Shown: positions 16,877 to 28,761, counted from the first letter of the stretch. The stretch is 64,000 nt of DNA from Vulcanimicrobiota bacterium (GCA_027459645.1 DAIDHQ010000040.1:62001-126000); one strand, 5' to 3'. A program made the numbers and translations. Notes: generated by a model from the letters alone, not told the origin.

Positions 16877-16905
16877 CTAGCGCGGAATGATTAAGGGCGC
16901 GCTAG
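16877..16905. promoter_or_regulatory. 8-bp inverted repeat upstream of TonB receptor 3
   Basis: CTAGCGCG and CGCGCTAG, perfect complements 13 bases apart, centred about 37 bases upstream of the receptor 3 start and 47 bases after the ppk1 stop. It could be a repressor site for the receptor or a weak terminator for ppk1; there is no T-run, so the operator reading is slightly preferred. Confidence 0.4.
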
Positions 16906-16937
16906 GGGACGCCGAAAATTTCGGGGCGGTCCGGTGG

Positions 16938-19169
16938 CTACGACGCCGCTTGCGTCAAGAAGATCCTTTGCGCGGCAATGCGCATCTCGCCGGGTGCCGG
17001 CGCAATGCGCTCGTAGTGGCCGTCGGAGGTCAAGCGGCGAGCCTTGACGTTGTCGGACAAGAGGACCGACAAGATCTGACTGGTCAAAACCTCCGCGAGA
17101 ACCGGATCCAACACCGGTACGGCGAGCTCGACGCGCCGGTCGAGATTGCGCCCCATCAGGTCCGCGCTCGCGATATAGACTTCACGCTCCCCGCCGTTTT
17201 CGAATACGTAGGCACGCGAATGTTCGAGGAACCGTCCGACGATACTCGTGACGCGAATCGTCTCGCTAACGCCCGGTAGACCGGGGCGCAGAACGCACAT
17301 GCCGCGGACCAAAAGATCGATCGGCACGCCGGCCTGCGACGCGCGGTAGAACGCTCGCACGATCTCGGGGTCGGTGATCGCGTTGAGCTTCGCGCGTATC
17401 CCCGACCGGCGGCCCGCCCGAGCGTGTTCCGTTTCGCGCTCGATCAGCGCCAGGATCTCGCGGCGCAGCGTTACCGGCGCCACCAGCAGTTCTTCGTAAT
17501 CGGTGACGCGAGAAAATCCCGTCAGCGCGTTGAAAAGTTGGGTGACGTCTTCGCCGAGCGTCGCGCGGCACGTAAAGAGGCTCAAATCGGTATAGAGCCG
17601 GGCCGATTTTTCGTTGTAGTTTCCGGTTCCGAAATGCATGTAGCGGCGGATGCCATCGTCTTCCTGACGGACGACCAGCAACGTCTTCGCATGCACCTTC
17701 AGCCCCGGGAATCCGTACACCACGTGAACGCCCGCGCGCTCCAAGCGGCGCGCCCATTCGATGTTGTTCTCTTCGTCGAAGCGCGCTTTGAGTTCGATAA
17801 CGACCGCAACTTGTTTTTCCGCCTCCGCAGCCTGCAAGAGCGCTCGAACGATCGGCGAGTTCTTCCCAGACGTTCGATACAACGTCGCCTTGATGGCGAG
17901 CACCGCGGGATCGTCGGCGGCTTGCTGCACGAATTGAACGACCGGATCGAACGATTGGTACGGATGGTGCAACAGGATATCGCCTTCGCGAATCTGCGCG
18001 AAGAGATCGGTCTTACCGAGGAGCTGCCGCGGGATCGACGGCATGAACGGCGCGTCGCGAAGCGATTCGTAATCGGGAAGTCCGACGATCTGCCAGAGAT
18101 CCGAGAGCGCGATCAGACCGTCTACGTCGTAGCAGTCTACTTCCGACAGATCGAGCGCTTGCAGCAAGAAGTCGCGCATGTACTCCGGCATCCCGCGTTC
18201 GACTTCAAGCCGGACGGGCTCGCCGAATCGCCGGCGCTGTAATTCGCTCTCGATCGCGCGCAGCAAATCGTCGGCCTCGTCTTCTTGCAAGTCTAGATCC
18301 GCGTCGCGCGTCACGCGAAACAGATAGGCCTCACGCACCGACATGCCGGGGAAGAGCGCGTCCAAGTGATGCGAGATCAAATCCTCGAGCAAGACGAACC
18401 AGCGTTCGCCGCTCGGTGCGTTTTCGACGGGCACGAAGCGCGGCAGCGTCGGTGGAATCTTCACGCGTGCAAAGTGGAGCTCGACGCCCTCGGCCGTGGG
18501 TTCCTCCAATTCGACCGCGAGCGAAAGCGAGAGGTTCGAGATGTACGGAAACGGATGGCCGCTGTCGACGGCTAGCGGCGTCAGCACGGGAAAGAGGCGA
18601 TCGTCGAAGACGCGTTCGAGTTGCAACTGCGTCTCTTCGTCGAGTTCGGCGACGCGCATGATGCGGATGCCGTTGGCCTCGAGCGCGGGCAGCAGTTCGC
18701 CGTTGAGCAGTTGCATCTGCCGGTCGAGCGACACGCGCAAGCGCCCGGAGATGGCCTCCAGGTGCTCGGCCGGCATCCGGCCGTCGTCCGAACGCCGGAC
18801 GACCTGCGCTTCGATCTGCTGCTTGATCGCGGCGACCCGGATCATGAAGAACTCGTCCAGATTCGTGCCGTAGATCGCCACGAACTTCAGCCGTTCGAAG
18901 AGCGGAACGCCGGGATCGAGCGCTTCTTCGAGCACCCGGTCGTTGAATTCGAGCCACGAAAGCTCGCGGCTGAAGTACAAACTGGGATCGTCGAGTGCCT
19001 TCGCCGGGGCGGCGGGTTCACCGGGTAACGCATGCTGCGTGAGCATCCGGGTTGGATTCTCCGCCGGCACGACAAACACTAGTGCCCTGCCCCGACCGTC
19101 CCTGCCCTCGCGGCCTTCTTCCGGCTCCGGGCACGGCCGCTTGGGCCGAGCGGGCGCTTCGGACGCCAT
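16938..19169 (-). CDS. ppk1: polyphosphate kinase 1
   Basis: 743 residues from ATG 19169. Polymerises the gamma-phosphate of ATP into polyphosphate. The N-domain starts with SRELSWLEFNDRVLEEA (about residue 67) and TNLDEFFMIRVA. The two phospholipase-D-like catalytic domains contain AIKATLYRTSGKNSPIV, VIELKARFDEENNI, GVHVVYGFPGLKVHAKTLLV (His in VHAK is the expected autophosphorylated residue) and HFGTGNYNEKSARLYTDLS. The first 41 residues (EAPARPKRPCPEPEEGRE) are Pro/Arg/Glu-rich and unlike the family, so ATG 19046 is a serious alternative start. It lies 18 bases downstream of egtD and is likely cotranscribed with it. Confidence 0.94.
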   Translation of the reverse strand: MASEAPARPKRPCPEPEEGREGRDGRGRALVFVVPAENPTRMLTQHALPGEPAAPAKALDDPSLYFSRELSWLEFNDRVLEEALDPGVPLFERLKFVAIYGTNLDEFFMIRVAAIKQQIEAQVVRRSDDGRMPAEHLEAISGRLRVSLDRQMQLLNGELLPALEANGIRIMRVAELDEETQLQLERVFDDRLFPVLTPLAVDSGHPFPYISNLSLSLAVELEEPTAEGVELHFARVKIPPTLPRFVPVENAPSGERWFVLLEDLISHHLDALFPGMSVREAYLFRVTRDADLDLQEDEADDLLRAIESELQRRRFGEPVRLEVERGMPEYMRDFLLQALDLSEVDCYDVDGLIALSDLWQIVGLPDYESLRDAPFMPSIPRQLLGKTDLFAQIREGDILLHHPYQSFDPVVQFVQQAADDPAVLAIKATLYRTSGKNSPIVRALLQAAEAEKQVAVVIELKARFDEENNIEWARRLERAGVHVVYGFPGLKVHAKTLLVVRQEDDGIRRYMHFGTGNYNEKSARLYTDLSLFTCRATLGEDVTQLFNALTGFSRVTDYEELLVAPVTLRREILALIERETEHARAGRRSGIRAKLNAITDPEIVRAFYRASQAGVPIDLLVRGMCVLRPGLPGVSETIRVTSIVGRFLEHSRAYVFENGGEREVYIASADLMGRNLDRRVELAVPVLDPVLAEVLTSQILSVLLSDNVKARRLTSDGHYERIAPAPGEMRIAAQRIFLTQAAS

Positions 19170-19187
19170 GACTACCCAGCTCGCGGA

Positions 19188-20186
19188 CTATTTCGTCAAC
19201 AGGTGTACGTTGAAGCGTTTGCCTTTATCGTACCAGGCCTGACGAACCTCGAGCTTCGCCCCCTGAGCGAGCGCGGCGATGTCCGCGTCGTCGAATTTAT
19301 ACGAAGACTCCGTGTGAATCGCTTCGCCTTTGCGAAATTCGATCGAGGTGTCCAGCGCGTCGATGCGTACGCTCTGCGCGACCGCCGACACGAGAAACGA
19401 CTCGACGCAGCCGCGTGCGTCGTCGTACCGGGCAACGTGATCGAATGCGCGCAGGTTGAAGTGTCCGCCGAGTTCGCGGTTGATCCGGCCGAGCAGATTC
19501 TTATCGAACGCCGCCGTAACGCCGGCGGAATCGTCGTAGGCGGCCTCGAGCACCGCACGGTCCTTCTTGCGATCGGTTCCGAGCAAGATGCCGTCGCCCG
19601 GACGCAACGCGCCGCTCATGAGTGAGACCAGCGCTTGCGCTTCGCGCGGCGCGTAGTTCCCAAGATTCGATCCCATCAGCATCGCGAGCACGGGGCGGTC
19701 GAACGTCAGGGCGCCAGATTGCAACAGCGTGAAATAGTCGCCGGCATACGCCCGTACCGAAAGCCCTTCGTAACGTTCCACGAGCGCCGCGGAGGACGAG
19801 CGGAGCGCCTCCGCCGAGATGTCTATCGCGCTATAGCGCAGGGTTTCTTGCGCGCGCAGCGCCTCGTCGATCAAAATGCGCGTCTTTGCGGCGCTTCCAC
19901 TGCCGAGTTCGAGGAAGTCGACGGGACCGCCGAGCACGCGCACCATCTCCCAGCCTTGCTCGTTCAGAATCTCCGTCTCGGCCCGCGTGAGATAATATTC
20001 GGGCAAGCGCGTGATCGCATCGAAGAGCGCCGATCCCAGCTCGTCGTAGAAGTACTTCGAAGGCAGCGTTTTCTTCGGCGCCGTCAAGCCGACGAGCACG
20101 TCGTCCGCGAAGCTGTATCCGGCGGCAGCCCGCGGCAGTTCGACGAGTTCGAAACGTTCCGGGTCCGAGGTAAGATATCGCGTCAT
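19188..20186 (-). CDS. egtD: L-histidine N(alpha)-methyltransferase (ergothioneine pathway)
   Basis: 332 residues, standard for EgtD. Recognisable blocks: KTLPSKYFYDELGSALFDAI, LPEYYLTRAETEIL, the SAM motif FLELGSGSAAKTRILI, MLMGSNLGNYAPREA, ILLGTDRKKDRAVLEAAY and the C-terminal EFRKGEAIHTESSYKF. EgtD trimethylates histidine to hercynine, the first step to ergothioneine. No EgtB sulfoxide synthase or EgtC is in the window, so the rest of the pathway must be elsewhere or absent. First gene of a probable egtD-ppk1 unit. Confidence 0.93.
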   Translation of the reverse strand: MTRYLTSDPERFELVELPRAAAGYSFADDVLVGLTAPKKTLPSKYFYDELGSALFDAITRLPEYYLTRAETEILNEQGWEMVRVLGGPVDFLELGSGSAAKTRILIDEALRAQETLRYSAIDISAEALRSSSAALVERYEGLSVRAYAGDYFTLLQSGALTFDRPVLAMLMGSNLGNYAPREAQALVSLMSGALRPGDGILLGTDRKKDRAVLEAAYDDSAGVTAAFDKNLLGRINRELGGHFNLRAFDHVARYDDARGCVESFLVSAVAQSVRIDALDTSIEFRKGEAIHTESSYKFDDADIAALAQGAKLEVRQAWYDKGKRFNVHLLTK

Positions 20187-20252
20187 GGGCCTCCGCTCGA
20201 CATCGGCGATTCTACCCCCAAACGCCGGAACGGAGGCTACGGTTTCATTCCG

Positions 20253-20723
20253 CTACGCTTTGGGGCAGAGATTGCGAATGGCGGCGCTCGCTGCCGGATC
20301 CACCGGCGTCTTTAGCGGCCGGACGTACATCGCCATGTACGTCTTACCGCCGGCGTCGGTCGCGATGAATTGGATCTCCGACGGCTCCGTGGCGTTCGCT
20401 CCGGCGTTGCTCGTCTTTCCTTGCATCTCGGCGTAGATCGCGCGCTGCCCGCTGCAGATCGTCAGATCCTGACGCTTTTCGATATGCGCGTCCTTTACCG
20501 TGGACTGCGACATCGTCTTGTTCAAATCCATGGCCACAGGCAGCGACATGACCATGATCAGGTTACCTTTTGCCGGCCCCTCCCATATCTTCATGAACGG
20601 GCCGATCGAGGCTTTCGATTGATAATTCGCCGGAGCCTTAAACGTGATGTTGGCGGTGGCGCTTCCGCACGCCGTCAAAACGGCGCCCGCGACGCCAAGC
20701 GCAAGCAGATGACGCATCTTCAT
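20253..20723 (-). CDS. small lipoprotein, unknown function
   Basis: 156 residues. Lipoprotein signal peptide with lipobox LTAC (about residues 16-19), then a beta-rich small domain: ITFKAPANYQSKASIGPFMKI quoted in part (FKAPANYQ), LIMVMSLPVAMDL, ICSGQRAIYAEMQG and IQFIATDAGGKTYMAMY, ending in LCPKA. Predicted anchored in the outer or inner membrane on the periplasmic side. No family recognised. It follows the transglycosylase gene on the same strand after 36 bases. Confidence 0.72.
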   Translation of the reverse strand: MKMRHLLALGVAGAVLTACGSATANITFKAPANYQSKASIGPFMKIWEGPAKGNLIMVMSLPVAMDLNKTMSQSTVKDAHIEKRQDLTICSGQRAIYAEMQGKTSNAGANATEPSEIQFIATDAGGKTYMAMYVRPLKTPVDPAASAAIRNLCPKA

Positions 20724-20759
20724 GCAAGCGAGCTTCCACGCGGACGGCGTAATCCTCTG

Positions 20760-21449
20760 CTATGGCCGTTCGAACGAGCTGATGTGCGCCCACCGTTGGT
20801 AGATCAGCGAAACGTACTCTTGCGTTTCGGGATACGGCGGCACGCCGCCGTATGCGGCGACGGCTCCGGGACCGGCATTATACGCCGCCAGCGCAACGCC
20901 GTACGGATCGCGATACCGCGGCTCGTAGTCGCGGTAATACGTGGCAATCAATCGTGCCGCACCCGCAATCGCGTCGAACGGATTGAAGGGATCGACGTCG
21001 TTGTCGTCCGCGGTTCCGATGGTGAATTGCGCGATGCCGACGGCACCTGCCGAAGAAACGGCGCCGGGATCGAACGCCGATTCTTGCAAGAGCGTTGCCG
21101 CAAGAAATTCGGGCGGCAAACCGTTCGCGCGCGCAGCACGAATCGTCGCGCGGGAGAGGATCAGCGCACCGGCGGCGGTCATGCGCGGATTTGTTCGTAA
21201 TACCGCACGCGCGATCGCGATTTCCGGGTAAGAAACGGGAGAGCCGTCCTCGACCAGGCGGGCACCGACGAGCGCGTCGACAGCAGTCGGCGAGGGCCAG
21301 CTTAACGCCGTATTAAGGGCACGGGAAAAATGCGGAAGCGACACGGCGCGCACGCTTTGCGAGTAGCCGGAGGTAGTCGAGGCGCAGCCGCACAACATGG
21401 CGGCAAAGACCAATACGGCGGCGGGTTTAGGTAGGGGAAATAGTCTCAT
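20760..21449 (-). CDS. lytic transglycosylase (SLT-type) lipoprotein
   Basis: 229 residues. Lipobox LCGC at about residues 19-22. The C-terminal SLT domain has the catalytic glutamate in LLQESAFDPGAVSSAGAVGI (shown in part: LLQESAFDP, AVGIAQF) and the ALAAYNAGPGAV motif, plus YVSLIYQRW at the end. Cleaves the MurNAc-GlcNAc bond of peptidoglycan giving 1,6-anhydro ends. Its start ATG shares the bases CATG with the divergent hydroxylase-like gene, and there is no visible Shine-Dalgarno, so a leaderless mRNA is possible. Confidence 0.88.
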   Translation of the reverse strand: MRLFPLPKPAAVLVFAAMLCGCASTTSGYSQSVRAVSLPHFSRALNTALSWPSPTAVDALVGARLVEDGSPVSYPEIAIARAVLRTNPRMTAAGALILSRATIRAARANGLPPEFLAATLLQESAFDPGAVSSAGAVGIAQFTIGTADDNDVDPFNPFDAIAGAARLIATYYRDYEPRYRDPYGVALAAYNAGPGAVAAYGGVPPYPETQEYVSLIYQRWAHISSFERP

Positions 21450-21975
21450 GCATTTTGCGGCAGCATTACTGATCGTGCTCGTGGTCGGCGATTTCGCCTC
21501 GACCTTCTTCTATCATGTGCCGCAACATCTCTGGTTTACGCTCCATTTGCGCACCCATCACGACCGCCGGCGCTCGTACTGGGATCACGCCGTCATCTCG
21601 CGCAATCCGGAAGTGCTTCTCGACGGCTTCTTGGGAGCCGTCCCCTATCTCATCATCGCCGCGCTGGTCTGGCAGGTGTCGTGGCCGGGCGCCCTTCTGG
21701 GCCTCGCTCTCGGCCAGCTCCACGTCTGGTGGCGCCACACGACGGAGCTGGGGTGGAAGACGCCGCCCGCCGTCCGGGCGCTCGCCCGCCCGCTCCAGAT
21801 CGTCCTCCCCGAGGACCACGACGGTCATCACCGAAACCCCGACATCGAGTTTGGCGATATCTTCCGCTTTTACGATGCACCGGCCCGGGCGCTCATAGCC
21901 AAGCTCGCCCCGACCAGCCGGCGTTATCGGAACGCAGCTCTGCGACGGTCGAAGCGCGCCCCCGCGCGTGCCTAG
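21448..21975 (+). CDS. membrane protein of the fatty-acid hydroxylase/sterol-desaturase type
   Basis: 175 residues with an N-terminal membrane helix (AAALLIVLVVGDFASTFFYH) and a second hydrophobic region (VPYLIIAALVWQVSWPGALL). Histidine clusters HLRTHH, HVWWRHTTELGW and EDHDGHHRNPD resemble the di-iron ligand boxes of the superfamily; a role in lipid or carotenoid hydroxylation is inferred. Short for the family. ATG 21448 (AGGGG ten bases upstream) begins the hydrophobic segment; an upstream ATG at 21397 adds unlikely sequence. The next gene begins only a few bases after the stop and is probably cotranscribed. Confidence 0.72.
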   Translation: MHFAAALLIVLVVGDFASTFFYHVPQHLWFTLHLRTHHDRRRSYWDHAVISRNPEVLLDGFLGAVPYLIIAALVWQVSWPGALLGLALGQLHVWWRHTTELGWKTPPAVRALARPLQIVLPEDHDGHHRNPDIEFGDIFRFYDAPARALIAKLAPTSRRYRNAALRRSKRAPARA

Positions 21976-22002
21976 CTCGTGCGCAGCGCACGGGAGCAAG
22001 TA

Positions 22003-23214
22003 TTGCAGAAGCGCGCCCTCTTTTTGATCTCGGATACCGGCGGCGGTCACCGGAGCGCCTCGAACGCGATTACCGCCGCTCTGGACGAGATCAAGGAGCC
22101 GTTCGCATTCGAGCATCGCATTGAAGACGTTGCGGCTCATTGCTCGTTTCCGTTGACGCAGCTCGGCCTGGGCTACAGCATGGCCCTGCGCTATGCGCCG
22201 CCGGTCTACGGCGCGCTCTACTATGCCACCAACGGTCGACGCCGCTATCGCGCGCTAGTCCGCTTCTGCGAGCCGCTCTATCGCGAACGCCTGCGCGATT
22301 TATTCATCAGCTATAAGCCCGACGTCATCGTCAGCGTCCATCCGCTGCTCAATCACGCCGCGCTGCGCGCTCGCGCCGACGCGGAGATGGAGCACGTTCC
22401 CATCGTGACGGTCATCACCGACCTCGGGAAAGTGCACGAATCGTGGCTGATGCCGGATGCCGATGCCGTGGTCGTGCCGGCGCGAGAAGTCTACGAGCGG
22501 GCGCTCACGCGCGGCATTTCTCCCTCGCGCCTGCGCCTTCTCGGTCAACCGATCCATCCGCGCTTCGACGACGTCGTGGGAACCAAGGAACAACTGCGCG
22601 CGCAACTTGGCTTGCCCAAAGAGACGCCCGTCGTAATGCTCATGGCCGGCGGTGAGGGCGGCGGCAAGCTGCTGCCGACGACGCTCGCGCTCGCGCGTGC
22701 GCGTCTGCCGATTCATCTGCTCGTCGTGTGCGGCCGCAACGAACCATTGCGTCAAAAACTGGAAGAGATGCGCTCGCAGTTGCCGACCCCGATGACGGTG
22801 CTCGGCTTTACCGACAACATTCCCGAATATTTCCGAGCCGTCGATCTGCTGGTCACCAAAGCCGGACCGGGATCGCTCGCCGAAGCCAACGCCGCGCAGC
22901 TTCCCGTCGTCGTCTACGACTACGTGCCCGGACAAGAACGCGGCAACGTCGATTTCGTGCGCGCAAACGGTTTGGGCGCCGTCGCGCTGCACGGCGCGGC
23001 GCAGGTCGTGCAATCGGTGCGCTCGCTGATTCGCACGCCGCAGCGTCTCGCCGAGATTCGTCTCAACCAAGAACGCGTCGCCCCGATCCGCAGTTCGCGC
23101 CGCATCGCCGGACTGATCGCGCAGATCGCCAACGAAGGCACGATTCCCGCACAAGACGAGACCAGCGCGCGTCAGCTCTACGCGCCGCGCAGAGCGACCG
23201 CCGCATCCGCATAG
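22003..23214 (+). CDS. MGDG-synthase-like glycosyltransferase (processive diacylglycerol glycosyltransferase type)
   Basis: About 403 residues, GT28/GT-B fold. The N-terminal KRALFLISDTGGGHRSASNA and the MGDG-synthase domain (FEHRIEDVAAH, KPDVIVSVHPLLNHAAL, VPIVTVITDLGKVHESWL) are followed by the nucleotide-sugar domain with MLMAGGEGGGKL, VLGFTDNIPEYF and TKAGPGSLAEANA. It should transfer a sugar from UDP- or another NDP-sugar to diacylglycerol at the membrane face. TTG 22003 with GGGAG six bases upstream puts the start just before the conserved motif; GTG 21979 is the longer alternative. The upstream hydroxylase-like gene suggests a lipid-modification pair. Confidence 0.86.
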   Translation: MQKRALFLISDTGGGHRSASNAITAALDEIKEPFAFEHRIEDVAAHCSFPLTQLGLGYSMALRYAPPVYGALYYATNGRRRYRALVRFCEPLYRERLRDLFISYKPDVIVSVHPLLNHAALRARADAEMEHVPIVTVITDLGKVHESWLMPDADAVVVPAREVYERALTRGISPSRLRLLGQPIHPRFDDVVGTKEQLRAQLGLPKETPVVMLMAGGEGGGKLLPTTLALARARLPIHLLVVCGRNEPLRQKLEEMRSQLPTPMTVLGFTDNIPEYFRAVDLLVTKAGPGSLAEANAAQLPVVVYDYVPGQERGNVDFVRANGLGAVALHGAAQVVQSVRSLIRTPQRLAEIRLNQERVAPIRSSRRIAGLIAQIANEGTIPAQDETSARQLYAPRRATAASA

Positions 23215-23218
23215 CCGC

Positions 23219-23971
23219 TTATTCGACGGCTTTGCGCGAGGTCCACAACAGCAATCGTCGCGGCGTGAGCTTTGCCGACCACTGTACGAATTTGTTCGTA
23301 ATTCCCGGAACGCAGAGATCGCGTCCTTTGAGCATCGCGCGATAACCCGCGCGCGCGACACCTGCGGCGCCGGCTTTGGGAAGTTTGAAGAGCAGCGTAT
23401 CGTGCATGGCGGCGCGATCGGCGAATCCGGTTTCGGTCGCTCCCGGACAGAGGCACGTCACCGTCACGCCGCTGCCGCGCGTCTCTTCGGAGAGCGCTTG
23501 CGAAAACGACACGACGTAGGCTTTTGATGCGTAATAGACGGCCATGAACGGTCCCGGTAAAAATCCGGCTGTCGACGCGACGTTGAGAATGCGGCCGTTG
23601 CCGCGTTCGCGCATTCCGGGAAGATAGGCCCGAGTGAGTTCGGTGAGCGTCACGACGTCGAGCATCACCTCTTCGCGAACGTGCGAAGGATCGAGCATGT
23701 CGAAGCGTCCGTTGTTCGCAAAGCCGGCGTTGTTGACGAGGATGTCGCACTGCGGAATCTGCGCGACCAGCGCTCCGGCAGCGTCCGCGCCGCTCAGGTC
23801 GAGCGCCACCGGTGTTGCCGACACGTTGTGCGCGGCGCGCAGTTCTTGCGCGATCGCCTCGAGTTTCTCGCCGGAACGCGCGACGAGCACGACGTCGTGT
23901 CCGTCGGCCGCGAGCAAACGTGCGAACTCCAAGCCGAGTCCACCCGAGGCTCCGGTAACGATCGCCCGCAC
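23219..23971 (-). CDS. short-chain dehydrogenase/reductase
   Basis: 250 residues, classical SDR. Cofactor motif TGASGGLGLEFARLLA at residues 6-21, NNAG in ILVNNAGFANNG, the catalytic Ser in NVASTAGFLPG and the YYASK catalytic Tyr/Lys pair. Substrate unknown; the closest pattern is the DltE/YqjQ-like group of SDRs. GTG 23971 begins one base after the ROK kinase stop, so the two form an operon. The 3' end is convergent with the glycosyltransferase. Confidence 0.88.
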   Translation of the reverse strand: MRAIVTGASGGLGLEFARLLAADGHDVVLVARSGEKLEAIAQELRAAHNVSATPVALDLSGADAAGALVAQIPQCDILVNNAGFANNGRFDMLDPSHVREEVMLDVVTLTELTRAYLPGMRERGNGRILNVASTAGFLPGPFMAVYYASKAYVVSFSQALSEETRGSGVTVTCLCPGATETGFADRAAMHDTLLFKLPKAGAAGVARAGYRAMLKGRDLCVPGITNKFVQWSAKLTPRRLLLWTSRKAVE

Positions 23972-23972
23972 G

Positions 23973-24932
23973 CTATGCGCCCTGTGTCGTCAATCCGCCG
24001 CGAAATGCCATGGTCGCCGCACCCACTTGGCCTGCGTCGTTGCCCAATTTCGCGACGACGATCCGCGTGGTGCCGCGCGGAACCATCGTTGTTAATTCGT
24101 CGACGCGCCCGCGTACCGCATCCAGCATAAAGTCGGCAGCCGTCGAAACGCCGCCGCCAAGCGCGATGACTTCGGGATTCACGAAGGCGATGATATTCGC
24201 GAGACCTATCGAGAGATCCGCGGTGAAGTTTCTCCACGCCGCGAGCGCGTGACCGTCGCCCGCTTGCGCGGCTTTGCGAATCTTCTTCGAACCTAATTTA
24301 TCGCGGTCGACGTCGAGCAGACGGCTGCGCGGGAAGGACGGCGCGACCGCAAAGGCGTGGCGGATCAAACCCGTCCCCGATGCCTGCGCTTCGAAACATC
24401 CCGTCTTGCCGCAGCCGCAGACGAAACCGCCGCTCGGCCGAATCTGATGATGGCCGATCTCGCCCGCGCCGAAGCGATTTCCCAAAATCAGCTCGCCGTC
24501 ACCGACGATGCCTCCGCCGATCCCCGTGCCGAGGGTGAGCAGCACGAAGTTCTTCGTGCCGCGTCCTACGCCGTAGGTGTACTCGCCGAGCGTGGCGCAG
24601 CGCGCGTCGTTTCCGACGTACACCGGAAGATCGAAGTGCGACCGCAGCATCTCGCCCAGGGGCGCGTCGATCCACTTGAAATTCGGACTGTAAAGCACGG
24701 CGCCCGAGCGGGGCTCGATGTTTCCGGGCGAGCCGAGACCGATGCCCGCCAGGTCCTTGGCGTCCGGATCCTTGACCGCTTTGCCGATCGTATCGACCAG
24801 CACGCGGCTTACCGCATCAAAACTCAAGTCTTCCAGATCGACTTCGTATTGCTTGTGGATCGTCCCGTCTTCACCGATGACGGCGGCGGTCACATGCGAG
24901 CCGCCGAGGTCGACGCCAATTGCCGTGCGCAT
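23973..24932 (-). CDS. ROK family sugar kinase (glucokinase-like)
   Basis: 319 residues. ATP site GVDLGGSHVTAAV, LAGIGLGSPGNIEP, YVGNDARCATLGEYTYG, LTLGTGIGGGIVGDG, and the ROK zinc signature GEIGHHQIRPSGGFVCGCG... with CGCGKTGCFEAQASG. Phosphorylates glucose or an N-acetylhexosamine; the sequence does not discriminate. ATG 24932 is used rather than the upstream start at 24971, which would add a basic non-homologous stretch (MRVRPRGLHKESI). Operon with the SDR. Confidence 0.9.
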   Translation of the reverse strand: MRTAIGVDLGGSHVTAAVIGEDGTIHKQYEVDLEDLSFDAVSRVLVDTIGKAVKDPDAKDLAGIGLGSPGNIEPRSGAVLYSPNFKWIDAPLGEMLRSHFDLPVYVGNDARCATLGEYTYGVGRGTKNFVLLTLGTGIGGGIVGDGELILGNRFGAGEIGHHQIRPSGGFVCGCGKTGCFEAQASGTGLIRHAFAVAPSFPRSRLLDVDRDKLGSKKIRKAAQAGDGHALAAWRNFTADLSIGLANIIAFVNPEVIALGGGVSTAADFMLDAVRGRVDELTTMVPRGTTRIVVAKLGNDAGQVGAATMAFRGGLTTQGA

Positions 24933-24997
24933 GATCGATTCTTTATGCAAACCGCGAGGCCTTACCCGCAAGCACGCGCAAACTATGGGGCACCATC

Positions 24998-25666
24998 ATG
25001 GAAACGATCGACCTTATCGCCCTGCGGGACTTCACCCGCGAAACGGGCCAGCCGACCCATCCCGAACTGCTCGACGCGCGTCCCATGGAGCACGTCAACG
25101 AGATCGAGATTACCGAAGAGCACATCACGATCACGTATAACGAAAGCACGACGCGCTATTACAACGCGAACGAAATCGTGAAGCGCGAGTGGAGCTACAA
25201 ATATAACGACGATCCGGAATTCGTGCGTGCGATCGGTAAGGTCATCGACCTCGCCCGCAAACATCTCAAAGATCTTCCGGAAAACGTCGCCTGTCCGCCC
25301 GGATGCGCGGAATGCTGCAGCGGTTACGAGCCCTTCGTCAGCAAAGCCGACGTGCAGCGCATCGCCAAGCACTTGGGCATGACCTATCAAGACGTGATGA
25401 ACGAATACATCGTGAAGCGTCCTTCGGCCGACGGCTATCACGTCGGATGGGTGCGCAAAGTCACCGACGACCTAGCCGACAATTGCGTCTTTTTGATGGG
25501 CGGAAAGAGCGGCAAATATTACTGCGGCATCTACGAAGCGCGGCCGCACGATTGCGGTGATTTCACGCCCATCGGATGCCAAGACGTCGATGAATCCTTG
25601 CCGCGCGGCGGCTCGTATAAGGTCGGCGCGCCCTTCCGGCCGAACCCCAGAAGGCGCCGTCGCTAG
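24998..25666 (+). CDS. YkgJ-family cysteine-cluster protein
   Basis: 222 residues. The cysteine cluster CPPGCAECCSGYEPFVSKAD (about residues 100-119) and the later CGIYEARPHDCGDFTPIGC match the zinc- or iron-chelating YkgJ/UPF0153 group (usual pattern C-x3-C-x2-CC ... C-x3-RP-x2-C). The first 90 residues (ETGQPTHPELLDARPMEHVN and an EEHITITYNESTTRYY strand pair) are not part of that domain. C-terminus is Arg-rich. Soluble, biochemical role unknown. Divergent from the ROK gene with a 65-base shared upstream region. Confidence 0.78.
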   Translation: METIDLIALRDFTRETGQPTHPELLDARPMEHVNEIEITEEHITITYNESTTRYYNANEIVKREWSYKYNDDPEFVRAIGKVIDLARKHLKDLPENVACPPGCAECCSGYEPFVSKADVQRIAKHLGMTYQDVMNEYIVKRPSADGYHVGWVRKVTDDLADNCVFLMGGKSGKYYCGIYEARPHDCGDFTPIGCQDVDESLPRGGSYKVGAPFRPNPRRRRR

Positions 25667-25709
25667 CCGTTCCGAGGTAACCACGCGCTAAGCTAAAAAT
25701 GAAGGCGGC

Positions 25710-28674
<2,965 letters not shown>

Positions 28675-28679
<5 letters not shown>

Positions 28680-28719
28680 CGGACCGGCCGTCCGCTCGCA
28701 TCTAAATCTGTCCGTCACG
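28675..28719. repeat. 10-bp inverted repeat after the propeller gene
   Basis: CGTGACGGAC (28675-28684, covering the stop codon) and its perfect complement GTCCGTCACG (28710-28719), separated by 25 bases. Possible terminator or mRNA-end structure; lacks a T-run. Confidence 0.45.
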
Positions 28720-28761
28720 CGTTATTTCGAAAGTAGACTCGATCAAGAAAGGAACCCTGGC

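Noticed and set aside
19047-19169. The first 41 codons of ppk1 as a new regulatory domain
   Set aside because: The stretch is low-complexity Pro/Glu/Arg and ends just before another ATG; probably an over-extended start rather than a domain.
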